DNA from: an uncultured Rhodospirillales bacterium
GTDB lineage: Bacteria > Pseudomonadota > Alphaproteobacteria > ATCC43930 > CGMCC-115725
Assembly (NCBI GenBank): GCA_903822185.1
Contig: CAIJOA010000014.1
Coordinates: 124,001 to 188,000 of the forward strand
DNA length: 64,000 nucleotides
Direction: 5' to 3'
The position numbers were made by a program, and so were the translations under genes. This document shows positions 18,587-26,696 of this stretch, piece by piece (the first letter of the stretch is position 1; every line of letters starts with the position of its first letter). Below the pieces are notes generated by a model. The model ran no database searches. It had not been told where the DNA came from and saw only the letters and a list, made by a program, of their open reading frames with translations.

Positions 18587-19660
18587 ATGGAATTCGGCAT
18601 TCAGTTTTTTCCGGACGTTGGGCCGGACGAGAAGTCGGCGCAGGATTATTGGAACGAAAGCCTCTATCTCGCCGAGAAGGGCGAGGCTTACGGCTACGGC
18701 CATGTCCGGACGGTCGAGCATTATTTCCATCCCTATGGCGGCTACAGCACCAACCCGATCGTCTTTCTGGCGGCGGCGTCGCAGCGCACCAAGACGATGC
18801 GGCTCATCACCGGCGCAGTGTTGCCGATCTTCAATCATCCCTTAAAGCTCGCCGGCGAAATCGGCATGCTGGACGCGATCTCGAACGGTCGGCTGGAAGT
18901 CGGTTTCGCGCGCGCCTTCATGGCGCATGAGTTCCGCACGCTGGGCCGCAGTATGGATGAAAGCCGCGCCCGCTTCGCCGAAGGTGTCGAGCAGATCCGG
19001 CGCTTGCTGGAAGAAGAAAACGTCACCAGCCACGGGGAATTCTACAGCTTCGACAAGGTGACCTCGCTGCCGCGCCCGACGCAAAAGCCGCGTCCGCCGT
19101 TCTGGATCGCGACGACGGCCAGCGCCGAATCGCAGATCGCGGCGGCCAAGGGCGGCCATTCCATCATGACCGTGCCCATCGGCGGGCCGGGCCAAGCGCG
19201 CAAGGTGATCGATACCTATCGCGAGGCCTGGACGGCGGAAGGCCGGCCCGGCAAGGGCCGGGTGATGATCGGCCTTCACATGTATTGCGCCCCGACCCAG
19301 GAAGAGGCCGAACGCCGCGCCAAGCCGCGGGTCGAGAATTATTTCAAGACGCTGCTCGACGCGCATTTGTCCTATCAGGGGCCGGTTTCGAAGGACTATC
19401 CGGCCAACGACAAGATGGTCGATGCGATGCGCCGCGCGACGTTCGAGGACCGCATGAAGAACGGCGTTGTCTGGGTCGGCACACCGGCACGTTTGCGCGA
19501 ACAGATCGAAGGTTTCGTCGAGGAATGCGGCGGCATCGACAAGATCAGCCTGCAGATCAATTTCCACGACATGCCGGCGGATGAAGCCGAGGCTTCAATG
19601 CGGCTCTTCGGCGAAGAGGTCATTCCGTATTTCAAAAAGAAGTACGGCGACGCGCCGTAA
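18587..19660 (+). CDS. LLM-class flavin-dependent oxidoreductase
   Basis: Bacterial-luciferase-like monooxygenase, 357 aa, TIM-barrel fold using FMNH2 supplied by a separate flavin reductase. Typical segments are MEFGIQFFPDVGPDEK at the N terminus, VEHYFHPYGGY near 45, the LDAISNGRLEVGFARAF barrel strand at ~97-113, and TQKPRPPFWIATTAS. The ATG at 18587 has a strong GGGAGGA site ten bases upstream. It leads a plus-strand group with an aldolase, an FAH hydrolase and a VOC protein, which suggests oxidative attack on a cyclic or aromatic acid followed by hydrolysis. The FMN reductase at 26055 could supply flavin (inference). Confidence 0.88.
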   Translation: MEFGIQFFPDVGPDEKSAQDYWNESLYLAEKGEAYGYGHVRTVEHYFHPYGGYSTNPIVFLAAASQRTKTMRLITGAVLPIFNHPLKLAGEIGMLDAISNGRLEVGFARAFMAHEFRTLGRSMDESRARFAEGVEQIRRLLEEENVTSHGEFYSFDKVTSLPRPTQKPRPPFWIATTASAESQIAAAKGGHSIMTVPIGGPGQARKVIDTYREAWTAEGRPGKGRVMIGLHMYCAPTQEEAERRAKPRVENYFKTLLDAHLSYQGPVSKDYPANDKMVDAMRRATFEDRMKNGVVWVGTPARLREQIEGFVEECGGIDKISLQINFHDMPADEAEASMRLFGEEVIPYFKKKYGDAP

Positions 19661-19668
19661 CGTCTCTC

Positions 19669-19747
19669 CGTCATTCCCGCGCAAGCGGGAATCCATGGTG
19701 CATCACGTTTGCTGCTGGCATGGACCCCCGCTTTCGCGGGGGTGACG
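19669..19747. repeat. Intergenic palindromic repeat, family A, copy 2
   Basis: Second copy of the family at 16232-16311: cgtcattcccgcgcaagcgg on the left, ccgctttcgcgggggtgacg on the right, with a variable centre. It starts nine bases after the LLM stop and could terminate or stabilise that transcript. Confidence 0.85.
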
Positions 19748-19878
19748 ATCGGAGTCTGTGCCGTCTGGATTCCTTTTCAGAAAGAATCCCCGAAAGGCTG
19801 AATTGCGGTCATAATTTCGCCGCGGTATCCCGGCTAATTTCTGCCCGTGTTTTGGGCAGTGATGGACGGGAGATCAAC

Positions 19879-20142
19879 ATGACCGAGGGAAGCAGCGCAT
19901 TGTGCTCCGCACAATCACCGCGACGGTCGTCTTACCCCCATACCTTCATGGAAGACAGCCTGCTCGCCCGGCCGCGTTGGTGGGCAGAGGGTGGATTTGA
20001 GCCGCCGCTGGACGAACTTTTGTCCGACTCGGTTATCCAGACGGTGATGCGTCTCGACGGTACGACCCGTAAGCAGATCGAAAAGCTGCTTGCCGGCGTC
20101 CGGAATTCTACAGATACGGACGATCAGCCCAAGGTGGCTTGA
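19879..20142 (+). CDS. Small hypothetical protein, 87 aa
   Basis: I do not recognise this protein. The ATG at 19879 follows GGGAGATCAAC, a good ribosome site, which is the main support for a real gene; the in-frame extension upstream reads through the family A repeat and is rejected. The product has no signal peptide or membrane span. It contains a Trp/Pro-rich middle (LLARPRWWAEGGFEPPLDELL) followed by a predicted amphipathic helix pair (SVIQTVMRLDGTTRKQIEKLL) and a polar tail. Located between the LLM and aldolase genes with 63 bases to the next start. Confidence 0.6.
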   Translation: MTEGSSALCSAQSPRRSSYPHTFMEDSLLARPRWWAEGGFEPPLDELLSDSVIQTVMRLDGTTRKQIEKLLAGVRNSTDTDDQPKVA

Positions 20143-20205
20143 CGCCAGCCTCCGTCCGTACTCCCATGGCGGCAAGCGTGCCGCTGGACGGCCTTGGGAG
20201 GATGC

Positions 20206-20970
20206 GTGGACGATCTCAGAAAACTCGACGTCATCAGCCCCGCTTTGCGGCAGGAGCTGGATAAGCTCGCCAAGGGCGCGCGCATCCTCGAACTCAACGG
20301 CCATGGCGACCGGATTTTCGGCCATGTTGCTCTGCGCGATCCCGAAGGACGCGGCTTCTGGCTCAAGCGGCATAACATCTCGCTGGGCGAGGTGTTCGAT
20401 TCGCGCGATTTCGTCCTGTTGGATTTCGACGGCAATCAAAAACACGGCCCGGGCAAGCGCCACAGCGAATGGCCGATCCATGCCGGCATCTTCCTGGCCC
20501 GGCCCGACCTGAATGTCTCGGCCCACACCCATCCGTTCCATTCGGTGATCTATTCGGCGGTGAAAAAGCCGCTCGGCTCGGTGTCGGGTGCGGGCAAGCC
20601 GCCGCCGCGTTTCGAGGGCACGTCCGAATTCATCGACACGCCGGAACTGGGCCACGCGCTCGCCGCGTCGCTGGGCAAGGATGCCAAGATGGCGCTGATG
20701 CGGCATCACGGGGTGATCTTCGCCGGTCGGACAATCGAAGAAATGGTCCTCGCCGGAATCGAGATCGAGCAGCGTTGCCAACAAATGCTCGCCGTCGCCA
20801 GCGCGGACCTGCCGTTCGAATGGCCGGACGCCGACGAGCTGCAGCGAAAATTCGGCTCGACGGCGAAACGGGTGGGTGGCCCTTCCGGTCTTTGGGACTA
20901 TTATTGCCGCGTTTTGGCGCGCGCCGAATTGCAGGGCGATCCGCGTCTTTCCCACAAATGTTTGCTGTGA
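20206..20970 (+). CDS. Class II aldolase/adducin family protein
   Basis: Zinc-dependent aldolase or decarboxylase of the fuculose-1-phosphate aldolase fold, 254 aa. The metal site is visible: Glu88 (SEWPIH), His107 and His109 (AHTHPFH) and a His in MRHHGV near 167. Family members cleave hydroxy-acids or decarboxylate, for example in aromatic side chain and sugar-acid breakdown. The start is taken as GTG 20206; GGGAGGA lies only three bases upstream, so the true start is not certain, but no better in-frame codon is near. The stop is seven bases before the FAH-family start, so the two are translationally linked. Confidence 0.85.
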   Translation: MDDLRKLDVISPALRQELDKLAKGARILELNGHGDRIFGHVALRDPEGRGFWLKRHNISLGEVFDSRDFVLLDFDGNQKHGPGKRHSEWPIHAGIFLARPDLNVSAHTHPFHSVIYSAVKKPLGSVSGAGKPPPRFEGTSEFIDTPELGHALAASLGKDAKMALMRHHGVIFAGRTIEEMVLAGIEIEQRCQQMLAVASADLPFEWPDADELQRKFGSTAKRVGGPSGLWDYYCRVLARAELQGDPRLSHKCLL

Positions 20971-20977
20971 GTTCCTT

Positions 20978-21937
20978 ATGACCGACGCCTTCAAACTTGC
21001 CACCGTATCCAGCGCCGGCAGCCCGCGCTTCGTCGCGATCGTGCTCGACGATAAGGCGATCGCGCTCAATGCCGTGCTGCCCTATCTGCCGGCCGCGTCC
21101 GCGCCCCGCGATTCCAGCACCATGCTGGGGCTGCTGAACGACTGGGAGCATAGCTTCGCCACGCTCAAGGCCGCGGTGGCGTTGCTGCGCAAGGGTGGTC
21201 TCGACGACAAGCGCTGGCGCGATGCCGTGGCGCCGCTGTCGGCGGTAAAGGTTCATGCGCCGATCACCCGGCCGCCCAAGATGTTCTATGCCGCGATCAA
21301 TTACCCGCGCCCGCCGCGTCCTGGCGATGAGAACAAGAAGAAAGACGACAGCATCGTCCGCCGTCCCTACATGTTCGAAAAGACCGCGAACACCGTCGCC
21401 GGTCCTTACGACGACGTGCTGAAGCCGCACGGCTATGACGATATCGATGGCGAGGTCGAACTGGGCGTCGTCATCGGCAAAACCGGCAAGCGCATCCCGG
21501 TCGATAAGGCGATGGACTATGTCGCCGGCTTCATGATCTGCAACGATCTGACCGTGCGTAATTATCGCAAGCCCGGCGAACTGCCGACCCCCGGCCCCGA
21601 CTGGTTCGGCACCAAGTGCCACGAGGATTTCGCGCCGTTGGGGCCGTTCTTCGTGCCGCGCGAATTCGTGCCCGATTGCCGCAATCTGCGCCTGGTGCTG
21701 CGGGTCAATGGCGAGATTCGCCAGGACGGCAACACGCGCGACATGATCCATTCGCCCGAGGCCCAGATCGCGCATATCTCGAACCAGGTCGTGCTGGAAC
21801 CCGGCGACGTGATCTCGACCGGCACGCCGAACGGCATCGGGCTTCAGACCGGCCAGTTCATCCTCGCCGGCGACATCGTCGAAGCCGAGATCGACCTGCT
21901 GGGCACGCAGCGCAATCGTCTTGTGGTGGAACGCTAA
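20978..21937 (+). CDS. Fumarylacetoacetate hydrolase family protein
   Basis: Hydrolase, hydratase or decarboxylase of the FAH fold acting on 2-oxo acids from ring cleavage, 319 aa. The divalent-metal ligands are present: Glu159 and Glu161 (DGEVELG) and Asp190 (CNDLTVR). Other family phrases are KMFYAAINYP and LEPGDVISTGTPNGIG. The ATG at 20978 lies seven bases after the aldolase stop; an in-frame extension through the aldolase gene is rejected. No strong SD, consistent with coupling. In this group it could hydrolyse an acylpyruvate or related ring-fission product; substrate is unproven. Confidence 0.9.
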   Translation: MTDAFKLATVSSAGSPRFVAIVLDDKAIALNAVLPYLPAASAPRDSSTMLGLLNDWEHSFATLKAAVALLRKGGLDDKRWRDAVAPLSAVKVHAPITRPPKMFYAAINYPRPPRPGDENKKKDDSIVRRPYMFEKTANTVAGPYDDVLKPHGYDDIDGEVELGVVIGKTGKRIPVDKAMDYVAGFMICNDLTVRNYRKPGELPTPGPDWFGTKCHEDFAPLGPFFVPREFVPDCRNLRLVLRVNGEIRQDGNTRDMIHSPEAQIAHISNQVVLEPGDVISTGTPNGIGLQTGQFILAGDIVEAEIDLLGTQRNRLVVER

Positions 21938-21945
21938 GCGGCATC

Positions 21946-22326
21946 ATGGCGGACGGTAGGGACCAACAACCGGCCATCGCCATCGGCCATGTATTCTTCG
22001 CCGCGCCCGATGTGGCGGCGACGGCGCAATGGCTCGAACGGCTCGGCCTCAAACTCATTGCCTGCGACGAGGCGTATGCCGTGCTGGAATTGCGCGGCGG
22101 CACCCATCTCGTGGTGACCCCGACCGCGCGCCGGCCGTCCCGCGCCGGCGGCGAAGCACCGTTCGATCTGATGGTCGATAATATCGACACTGCGCATCGC
22201 GACTGTACCGCCAAGGGCTTGGTGCCTTCGCCGATTCGGCGTGACACGGTTCATGACGAGTTCCGTCTGACCGGGCCGGACGGGTGCGGCGTGACGGTGC
22301 TGTGTCTGAACGAAGGACGAGGCTAG
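21946..22326 (+). CDS. VOC-family protein
   Basis: Single vicinal-oxygen-chelate unit, 126 aa, reading IAIGHVFFAAPDVAATAQWLERLGLKLI at the N terminus and FRLTGPDGCGVTVL near the C terminus, the two halves of a glyoxalase-like fold. It has His13 in the first strand, but the usual C-terminal Glu appears replaced, so catalysis is not assured. The start is eight bases after the FAH-family stop, making it the last gene of the LLM-aldolase-FAH group. A strong hairpin follows at 22486. A longer in-frame reading inside the FAH gene is a shadow. Confidence 0.8.
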   Translation: MADGRDQQPAIAIGHVFFAAPDVAATAQWLERLGLKLIACDEAYAVLELRGGTHLVVTPTARRPSRAGGEAPFDLMVDNIDTAHRDCTAKGLVPSPIRRDTVHDEFRLTGPDGCGVTVLCLNEGRG

Positions 22327-22327
22327 A

Positions 22328-22470
22328 GCCCTCACCGTCCCATCGCTACGCGACGGGTCCCTCCCTCTCCCGCCAAGCGGGCGAGGGGACTTTTACATCG
22401 CTCTGTCTTCAACCCCTCACCCGTGAAACGGGAGGGAGGGGCCCGCGCTCCGCGCGGGAGGGTGAGGGTT
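22328..22470. repeat. Intergenic palindromic repeat, family D, copy 2
   Basis: C/T-rich left arm (ccctcaccgtcc, ctccctctcccgcc) and matching G/A-rich right arm (gggagggaggggcccgcg, gggagggtgaggg) enclose a short centre. Same family as 17321-17432. Non-coding. Confidence 0.7.
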
Positions 22471-22485
22471 GCTCACCCCAAAAGA

Positions 22486-22514
22486 AAAACCCCGCTTCAT
22501 CGAAGCGGGGTTTT
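22486..22514. terminator. Bidirectional intrinsic terminator
   Basis: A perfect nine-base stem CCCCGCTTC / GAAGCGGGG with a three-base loop, flanked by A4 on the left and T4 on the right, so it can act for both strands. It separates the convergent VOC gene (plus) and the methyltransferase-like gene (minus). Confidence 0.88.
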
Positions 22515-22536
22515 GTGTTGCGGCTTTGCTGTTCGC

Positions 22537-23280
22537 TTAAGGCTTCTGGAATTTCACCACGAAGATATCGATCGGAATCTTCGGATTGAAGACGACGAAG
22601 TCATGCGTGTCCTTGGGATTGCGCAGGAACATGCCCTCATCGACGAACTTGAATCCCGCCGCCAGCATTTCACGCTTCAAGGCTTCCTCGCCGATGCGGT
22701 GATATTTCTTGCCGACCGAGGTGCCGTCGGCAATCGACGCGGCGTAGTCGGCAATGACCACGGTGCCGCCCGGCTTCAGCGCATCGAACATCGCCTTGTC
22801 CATCTTCATGCGATCGACCGGCAGGTAGGTCGTGTCGTGATAGCCGAAGAAGAAGGTGATGAGGTCGAGGTCATGCGTGTCGGCGGGAGCGGGGGACTCG
22901 AACGACCGCTCGATCATGACGGCATGTTTCATCGCCGGACTTTTCATCCGCTCGGTCAAGGCGTCGATCGGTTTTTGCGGCATGCCGGGCGGGTTCTGCG
23001 CATAGACCGTGCCGGGATTCGCGCCGCGCGCCATGATCTCGGTGCTGTAGCCGGCGCCTGCCGCCATATCGAGAACCTTCATGCCTGAGCGCACGCCGGT
23101 GAAGGCGAGCAGTTTCACAGGCTCCCGCCGGTCGTCATTCTTGCGGTCGGCTTCGGTGCGGTCCGGGGCGGCGATGACGGCTGCATAATTGGGCGCGGGG
23201 CCGATCGGCGTCATGCTGCTACAGGCGGCAAGCGTTGCCAGGGTGGCGGCGCCAAGCAGGGCGCGGGCGATTCCTCTCAT
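22537..23280 (-). CDS. Exported methyltransferase-like lipoprotein (COG4798 type)
   Basis: Class I SAM-dependent methyltransferase fold, 247 aa, preceded by a lipoprotein signal (MRGIARALLGAATLATLAAC, lipobox Cys20). The mature part shows the SAM-binding motif I segment VLDMAAGAGYSTEIMAR and later VVIADYAA. Such predicted exported methyltransferases occur in many proteobacteria, but their substrate and methyl donor supply outside the cytoplasm are unexplained. ATG at 23280 has AAGGAA upstream; a long in-frame extension overlapping the dioxygenase gene is rejected. Transcribed after the LigB-like gene, with 94 bases between. Confidence 0.85.
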   Translation of the reverse strand: MRGIARALLGAATLATLAACSSMTPIGPAPNYAAVIAAPDRTEADRKNDDRREPVKLLAFTGVRSGMKVLDMAAGAGYSTEIMARGANPGTVYAQNPPGMPQKPIDALTERMKSPAMKHAVMIERSFESPAPADTHDLDLITFFFGYHDTTYLPVDRMKMDKAMFDALKPGGTVVIADYAASIADGTSVGKKYHRIGEEALKREMLAAGFKFVDEGMFLRNPKDTHDFVVFNPKIPIDIFVVKFQKP

Positions 23281-23374
23281 GGAGATTCCTTTTCTGAACG
23301 GCGAAGCTTGGCGCGATTTAGCGCGCGGTGAAGAAAACCTGCAACCGTGCCAGTTACACGATTGCGTGTGACGT

Positions 23375-24376
23375 TTAGACGGGCGGTTTCCAATAAACGA
23401 AACCCATCGCATTGCCCGTGCCTGCAATCGAACGGTAACAGGGCACGTAATCGACGATCTCCAGCGGATAGCCCAGTTCGGCCATCGCGCCGGCAACCGG
23501 CACCCAATTTTTGATCTCGGACGTACCCGACTGAAAGATTGCCTCACCCAATTCGGCGACCTTGTCGATGTGACGGTCGCGCATCGCGTCTATGAAGGCG
23601 CGATCGACATCCTCGTCGATGACGAAATGGCTGAGCCCGCCCGAGGCGATCAGCGCAACGCGCGCATCGCTGTCCCAGGATTGAATCGCGCGCACGACGG
23701 ATTTTCCGAAATCATAGCAGCGCTTAATCGTCGGCTGGTTCGGCGGATAATAGGTATTGATGGCCAACGGAACGCAGGGGATCGGCTGGTCGCGCATCAA
23801 CTGGCGATAAACGAAGCCATAGGCGTGCGGCGTTTCTTCCGCCGGCAGATTCTTCATCGCCGCGACATCGAAGCCGTCTTCGATGGCCCGCTCGATGATG
23901 TGACGGCCCAGCGCGGGCACGGTTGGATAGGTCGCGCCCTTGGGCGGCACATGGCCGGGCACAGCGATGGCGACACCCGGCGCGGCATTGGCCATGCGTT
24001 CTTCCGGCCAGGGATTGTTGGTGATCTGCTCGCCGCAGAATACGGTGAGGGCCGGCACGGCGGCTTCGCGGAACATCTCCATGTGATCGTTGCCGGCGAT
24101 GACGACGATGTCGGGTTTCACCTCGGCGAAGACATCGGCCAGCTTGTTCAGCGCGGTGCGGCAGGCAGCGTGACGCGCGCGCCATTTCTCGATCGTGATC
24201 TCGTTCTCGAAATGCCCGTCCTTACGCGCCTCGGCCAGCTCGTCGAAGCTCCAGGTTCGGCCCTGCCAATGATGCCGCACGCCGCGATCGAACACCGCGC
24301 GCTGCCCCCATTGATCGGGCGGTGTGGACAGCATCGGCCCGTGCGACGTTCCCATCCCTAAAACGATCTTGGCCAT
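23375..24376 (-). CDS. LigB-like class III extradiol dioxygenase
   Basis: Catalytic subunit type of protocatechuate 4,5-dioxygenase and related class III enzymes, 333 aa. His12 in TSHGPML matches the first iron ligand of LigB; other family segments are VVIAGNDHMEMF near 96, YGFVYRQLM and LIASGGLSHFVID near 245. The enzyme would open a catechol-type ring with Fe(II) and O2. No LigA-like small subunit is adjacent, so it may be a single-subunit member acting on another diol (gallate-like or unknown). The ATG at 24376 has AAGGAGAG upstream. Confidence 0.88.
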   Translation of the reverse strand: MAKIVLGMGTSHGPMLSTPPDQWGQRAVFDRGVRHHWQGRTWSFDELAEARKDGHFENEITIEKWRARHAACRTALNKLADVFAEVKPDIVVIAGNDHMEMFREAAVPALTVFCGEQITNNPWPEERMANAAPGVAIAVPGHVPPKGATYPTVPALGRHIIERAIEDGFDVAAMKNLPAEETPHAYGFVYRQLMRDQPIPCVPLAINTYYPPNQPTIKRCYDFGKSVVRAIQSWDSDARVALIASGGLSHFVIDEDVDRAFIDAMRDRHIDKVAELGEAIFQSGTSEIKNWVPVAGAMAELGYPLEIVDYVPCYRSIAGTGNAMGFVYWKPPV

Positions 24377-24558
24377 GGCATCTCTCCTTGCCAGCATCAT
24401 AGCGTGCGGCGCTCGGGGCGTCTCGGCGGGATGATTGTTCGGCCAGGCCGAATAGTCCGTGCAGTTTCGGTGCGGTTATAAGCCGGGCTTGGCGGGCTTA
24501 TCTCCTTTCACATGAGACGGCCATTCCGGTTCGCCTCGATCTTCGGAGGAGAAAAATA

Positions 24559-24741
24559 ATGCGTACCCTTTCAGTTCTTCGCGCCGGTTCGTTGGCTCTT
24601 GCTTTGACCCTCGCGCTCGGCGCCTCGCATGCGGCTTTCGCCGCCCCGGCCAGCGACGCGTCGCAACAGCAGGCGCAGCAAGGCAGCACGGGCGTCTATG
24701 ACGGCGCCGACTTCCAGGCGGCCAAAAGCTCTTTCAAGTAA
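24559..24741 (+). CDS. Small secreted peptide, 60 aa
   Basis: I do not recognise a family. The ATG follows GGAGGAGAAAAATA, a strong site. The first ~28 residues are a Sec signal peptide (hydrophobic ALALTLALG, cleavage after AFA); the mature product is about 32 residues, Gln/Ser-rich, ending GVYDGADFQAAKSSFK. It has no cysteines. A second 60-residue secreted peptide with a similar layout starts 92 bases downstream, with a hairpin between the two. Confidence 0.68.
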   Translation: MRTLSVLRAGSLALALTLALGASHAAFAAPASDASQQQAQQGSTGVYDGADFQAAKSSFK

Positions 24742-24773
24742 GCGCGATTTGACCCCTGGCTTCTAGGGCTTGA

Positions 24774-24803
24774 TGGGCCGGTATCCTTCGCGATGCCGGC
24801 CCA
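24774..24803 (+). other. Hairpin between two small secreted peptide genes
   Basis: TGGGCCGG (24774-24781) and CCGGCCCA (24796-24803) form a perfect eight-base stem with a 14-base loop. No T-run follows, so a transcript-stability or attenuation element is as likely as a terminator. Confidence 0.5.
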
Positions 24804-24832
24804 CCGTCCCAACTAAGGGAACGGAGACCACC

Positions 24833-25015
24833 ATGAACAACACGCTCTTTTCTTTGCTTTTTATGCTCGCTGTGACGAGCCCCCTCATCACCATGGCCGA
24901 TACGGCACCCCGCCAAACGCCATTGCAGACAGCGCGGACGCAGCAATCGCTCACCGCCGGTGGTTTGTTCGATCCCGGCGCTACGGATCAAGCGCGCCTG
25001 GTCGATTATCGCTGA
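24833..25015 (+). CDS. Second small secreted peptide, 60 aa
   Basis: Unrecognised. The ATG at 24833 follows GGAACGGAGACCACC. The N terminus is a hydrophobic signal segment (NNTLFSLLFMLAVTSPLITMA), followed by a mature part of about 38 residues rich in Thr/Gln, with GLFDPGATDQARLVDYR at the end, which echoes GVYDGADFQAA in the upstream peptide. Its 3' end overlaps the convergent LysR gene by ten bases. Confidence 0.6.
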   Translation: MNNTLFSLLFMLAVTSPLITMADTAPRQTPLQTARTQQSLTAGGLFDPGATDQARLVDYR

Positions 25016-25917
25016 CGGGACTCTTTGGGCGCCGGCTTACGCAGGAAATCGATCAAGGCCTGCAACGCCGCCGGCGTCTGGCGTCGGCTCGGATAATAAA
25101 GGCAGAACGCGCTGCCTTTCGGCATCCAGTCATCCAGCAAAGAAACGCAACGGCCATCCGCGATTGCGTCGGTGACATAGGCACGGGGCAATTGCGTCAG
25201 CCCGACGCCGTCGAGAATCGCCGGTGCCATCAGCGATGTCTCGTTGAGGATGAGCGAGCCTTTGACCGGTACGTCGAACACCTTGCCGTCTTTCTGGAAT
25301 CGCCATGGCAGCAGCGCGCCGTTCGGCAGACGGATGCGGATGCAGTTGTGCTGTAACAAGTCGGTCGGCACTTTCGGCGCCGGATTGCGTTTCAGGTAAG
25401 ACGGCGCACCGACGATCGCGGTCTGCCAGTCGTCGGTGACGCGCACCGCGATCATGTCGCGGTCGATGCGGTCGCCGGCTCGAATGCCGGCATCGAATTG
25501 TTGCGCAACGATATCGACATTGGCGCTGTCGATCGACACTTCCAATTTTATGTCCGGATATTGCGCCATGAATTTCGCCATCATCGGGGCGATAACGGTC
25601 TGCGCCGCCGGCGGTGCGACGGTCAGGCGTAAAAGGCCCGCCGGCTTGTCGCGGAATTCATTCACCGATTCGATCGCGGCATCGTAATCGTCCAGCACCG
25701 GTCGCAGCCGGCTCAGCAACTTCTCGCCGGCCTCGGTCGTGGCGACGCTGCGCGTCGTCCGGTTCAGCAGCCGGACGCCCAGCCGTTCCTCGAAACTGCG
25801 GATGGTCTGGCTCAGGCTCGCGGGTGAGATGCCCAGATTCTTCGCCGCTTTGGTGAAGCTCCGCTGTTCTGCCACCGCCATGAAGGCGCTGAGTTCGCTG
25901 AAATCGCTGCCGCGCAT
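25006..25917 (-). CDS. LysR-family transcriptional regulator
   Basis: DNA-binding regulator, 303 aa. The winged helix-turn-helix is at residues ~5-62 (FSELSAFMAVAEQRSFTKAAKNLGISPASLSQTIRSFEERLG), followed by a LysR substrate-binding domain (~88-300). It is divergent from the FMN reductase gene with 137 bases between starts, the classical arrangement for a LysR protein controlling its neighbour. ATG at 25917 begins the conserved HTH; the open frame upstream of it is not conserved-looking. It resembles the CrgA/DmlR-type group. Ligand unknown. Confidence 0.92.
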   Translation of the reverse strand: MRGSDFSELSAFMAVAEQRSFTKAAKNLGISPASLSQTIRSFEERLGVRLLNRTTRSVATTEAGEKLLSRLRPVLDDYDAAIESVNEFRDKPAGLLRLTVAPPAAQTVIAPMMAKFMAQYPDIKLEVSIDSANVDIVAQQFDAGIRAGDRIDRDMIAVRVTDDWQTAIVGAPSYLKRNPAPKVPTDLLQHNCIRIRLPNGALLPWRFQKDGKVFDVPVKGSLILNETSLMAPAILDGVGLTQLPRAYVTDAIADGRCVSLLDDWMPKGSAFCLYYPSRRQTPAALQALIDFLRKPAPKESRQR

Positions 25918-26054
25918 TGTTGTACCTGCCGGGGATGATCCCCGCCCCATTACTCGAATTTGCTGAAGGATGCATTCGCACCTTTCCGGATTATCGCCGC
26001 GGCGATGGAGGAGCATATCGGGGGCAAGACATCATCATTCAAGGAAACAAGAAC

Positions 26055-26633
26055 ATGGCCTCCCCCCAGAAAGACATCGCCGTCCTGATCGGCAGCCTGC
26101 GCCGCGATTCGATCAACAAGAAAGCTGCGCTGGCGCTCGATCATCTCGCGCCCGACTCACTCCGGCTCAGCCAGGTCGATATCGCCACGCTCGATTATTA
26201 CAATCAGGATTTCGATGCCGATCCGGCCGAAACGCCGATTACTTACCGCGCTTTCCGCGAACGCATCGCCCGCGCCGATGGCGTTCTGTTCCTGACGCCC
26301 GAATATAACCGCACCATCCCGGCGGTGATCAAGAACGCGGTCGATGTCGGATCGCGGCCTTATGGAAAAAGCGTCTGGGCCGGAAAGCCGGCCGGCGTTA
26401 TCAGCATGACGATGGGCGTCCTCGGCGGCTTCGGCGCCAACCAGGATCTACGGCGTCTGCTCGGCAATATGGATATGCGGGTGATGCAGCAGCCCGAGGT
26501 CTATCTCAGCAGCGCGCATGAAATCTTCGGCGCCGAAGGCGTGATCGACAAAGAATCGACCCGCACCTTCCTCAAAAGCTTCATCGATGCTTTCGCGACC
26601 TGGGTTCAACACCATCCGGCCCTCGCGGCTTGA
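26055..26633 (+). CDS. NADPH-dependent FMN reductase
   Basis: Flavodoxin-fold NAD(P)H:FMN or quinone reductase, 192 aa. The FMN phosphate loop is GSLRRDSINKK (13-23), and the isoalloxazine-binding loop TPEYNRTIPAVIKNAVD (~81-97) is typical of the ChrR/SsuE-like group. It may reduce quinones or provide FMNH2 to the LLM monooxygenases in the window. The ATG at 26055 follows AAGGAAAC. Probably controlled by the divergent LysR protein; a strong hairpin terminator follows. Confidence 0.9.
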   Translation: MASPQKDIAVLIGSLRRDSINKKAALALDHLAPDSLRLSQVDIATLDYYNQDFDADPAETPITYRAFRERIARADGVLFLTPEYNRTIPAVIKNAVDVGSRPYGKSVWAGKPAGVISMTMGVLGGFGANQDLRRLLGNMDMRVMQQPEVYLSSAHEIFGAEGVIDKESTRTFLKSFIDAFATWVQHHPALAA

Positions 26634-26644
26634 TGGGTAAGGCA

Positions 26645-26681
26645 GCGAGACAATCCGGCGTCCCCCACCGGATTGTCTCGC
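26645..26681. terminator. Bidirectional hairpin terminator
   Basis: A perfect 14-base stem GCGAGACAATCCGG / CCGGATTGTCTCGC around a nine-base loop lies between the convergent FMN reductase and VOC genes. There is no clean T-run, but position and symmetry fit a shared transcript end. Confidence 0.8.
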
Positions 26682-26696
26682 TTCGCCGATAACGGC

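Noticed and set aside
16232-19747. Palindromic repeats considered as CRISPR
   Set aside because: No regular short-repeat/spacer array; copies are isolated and each is a single long hairpin.
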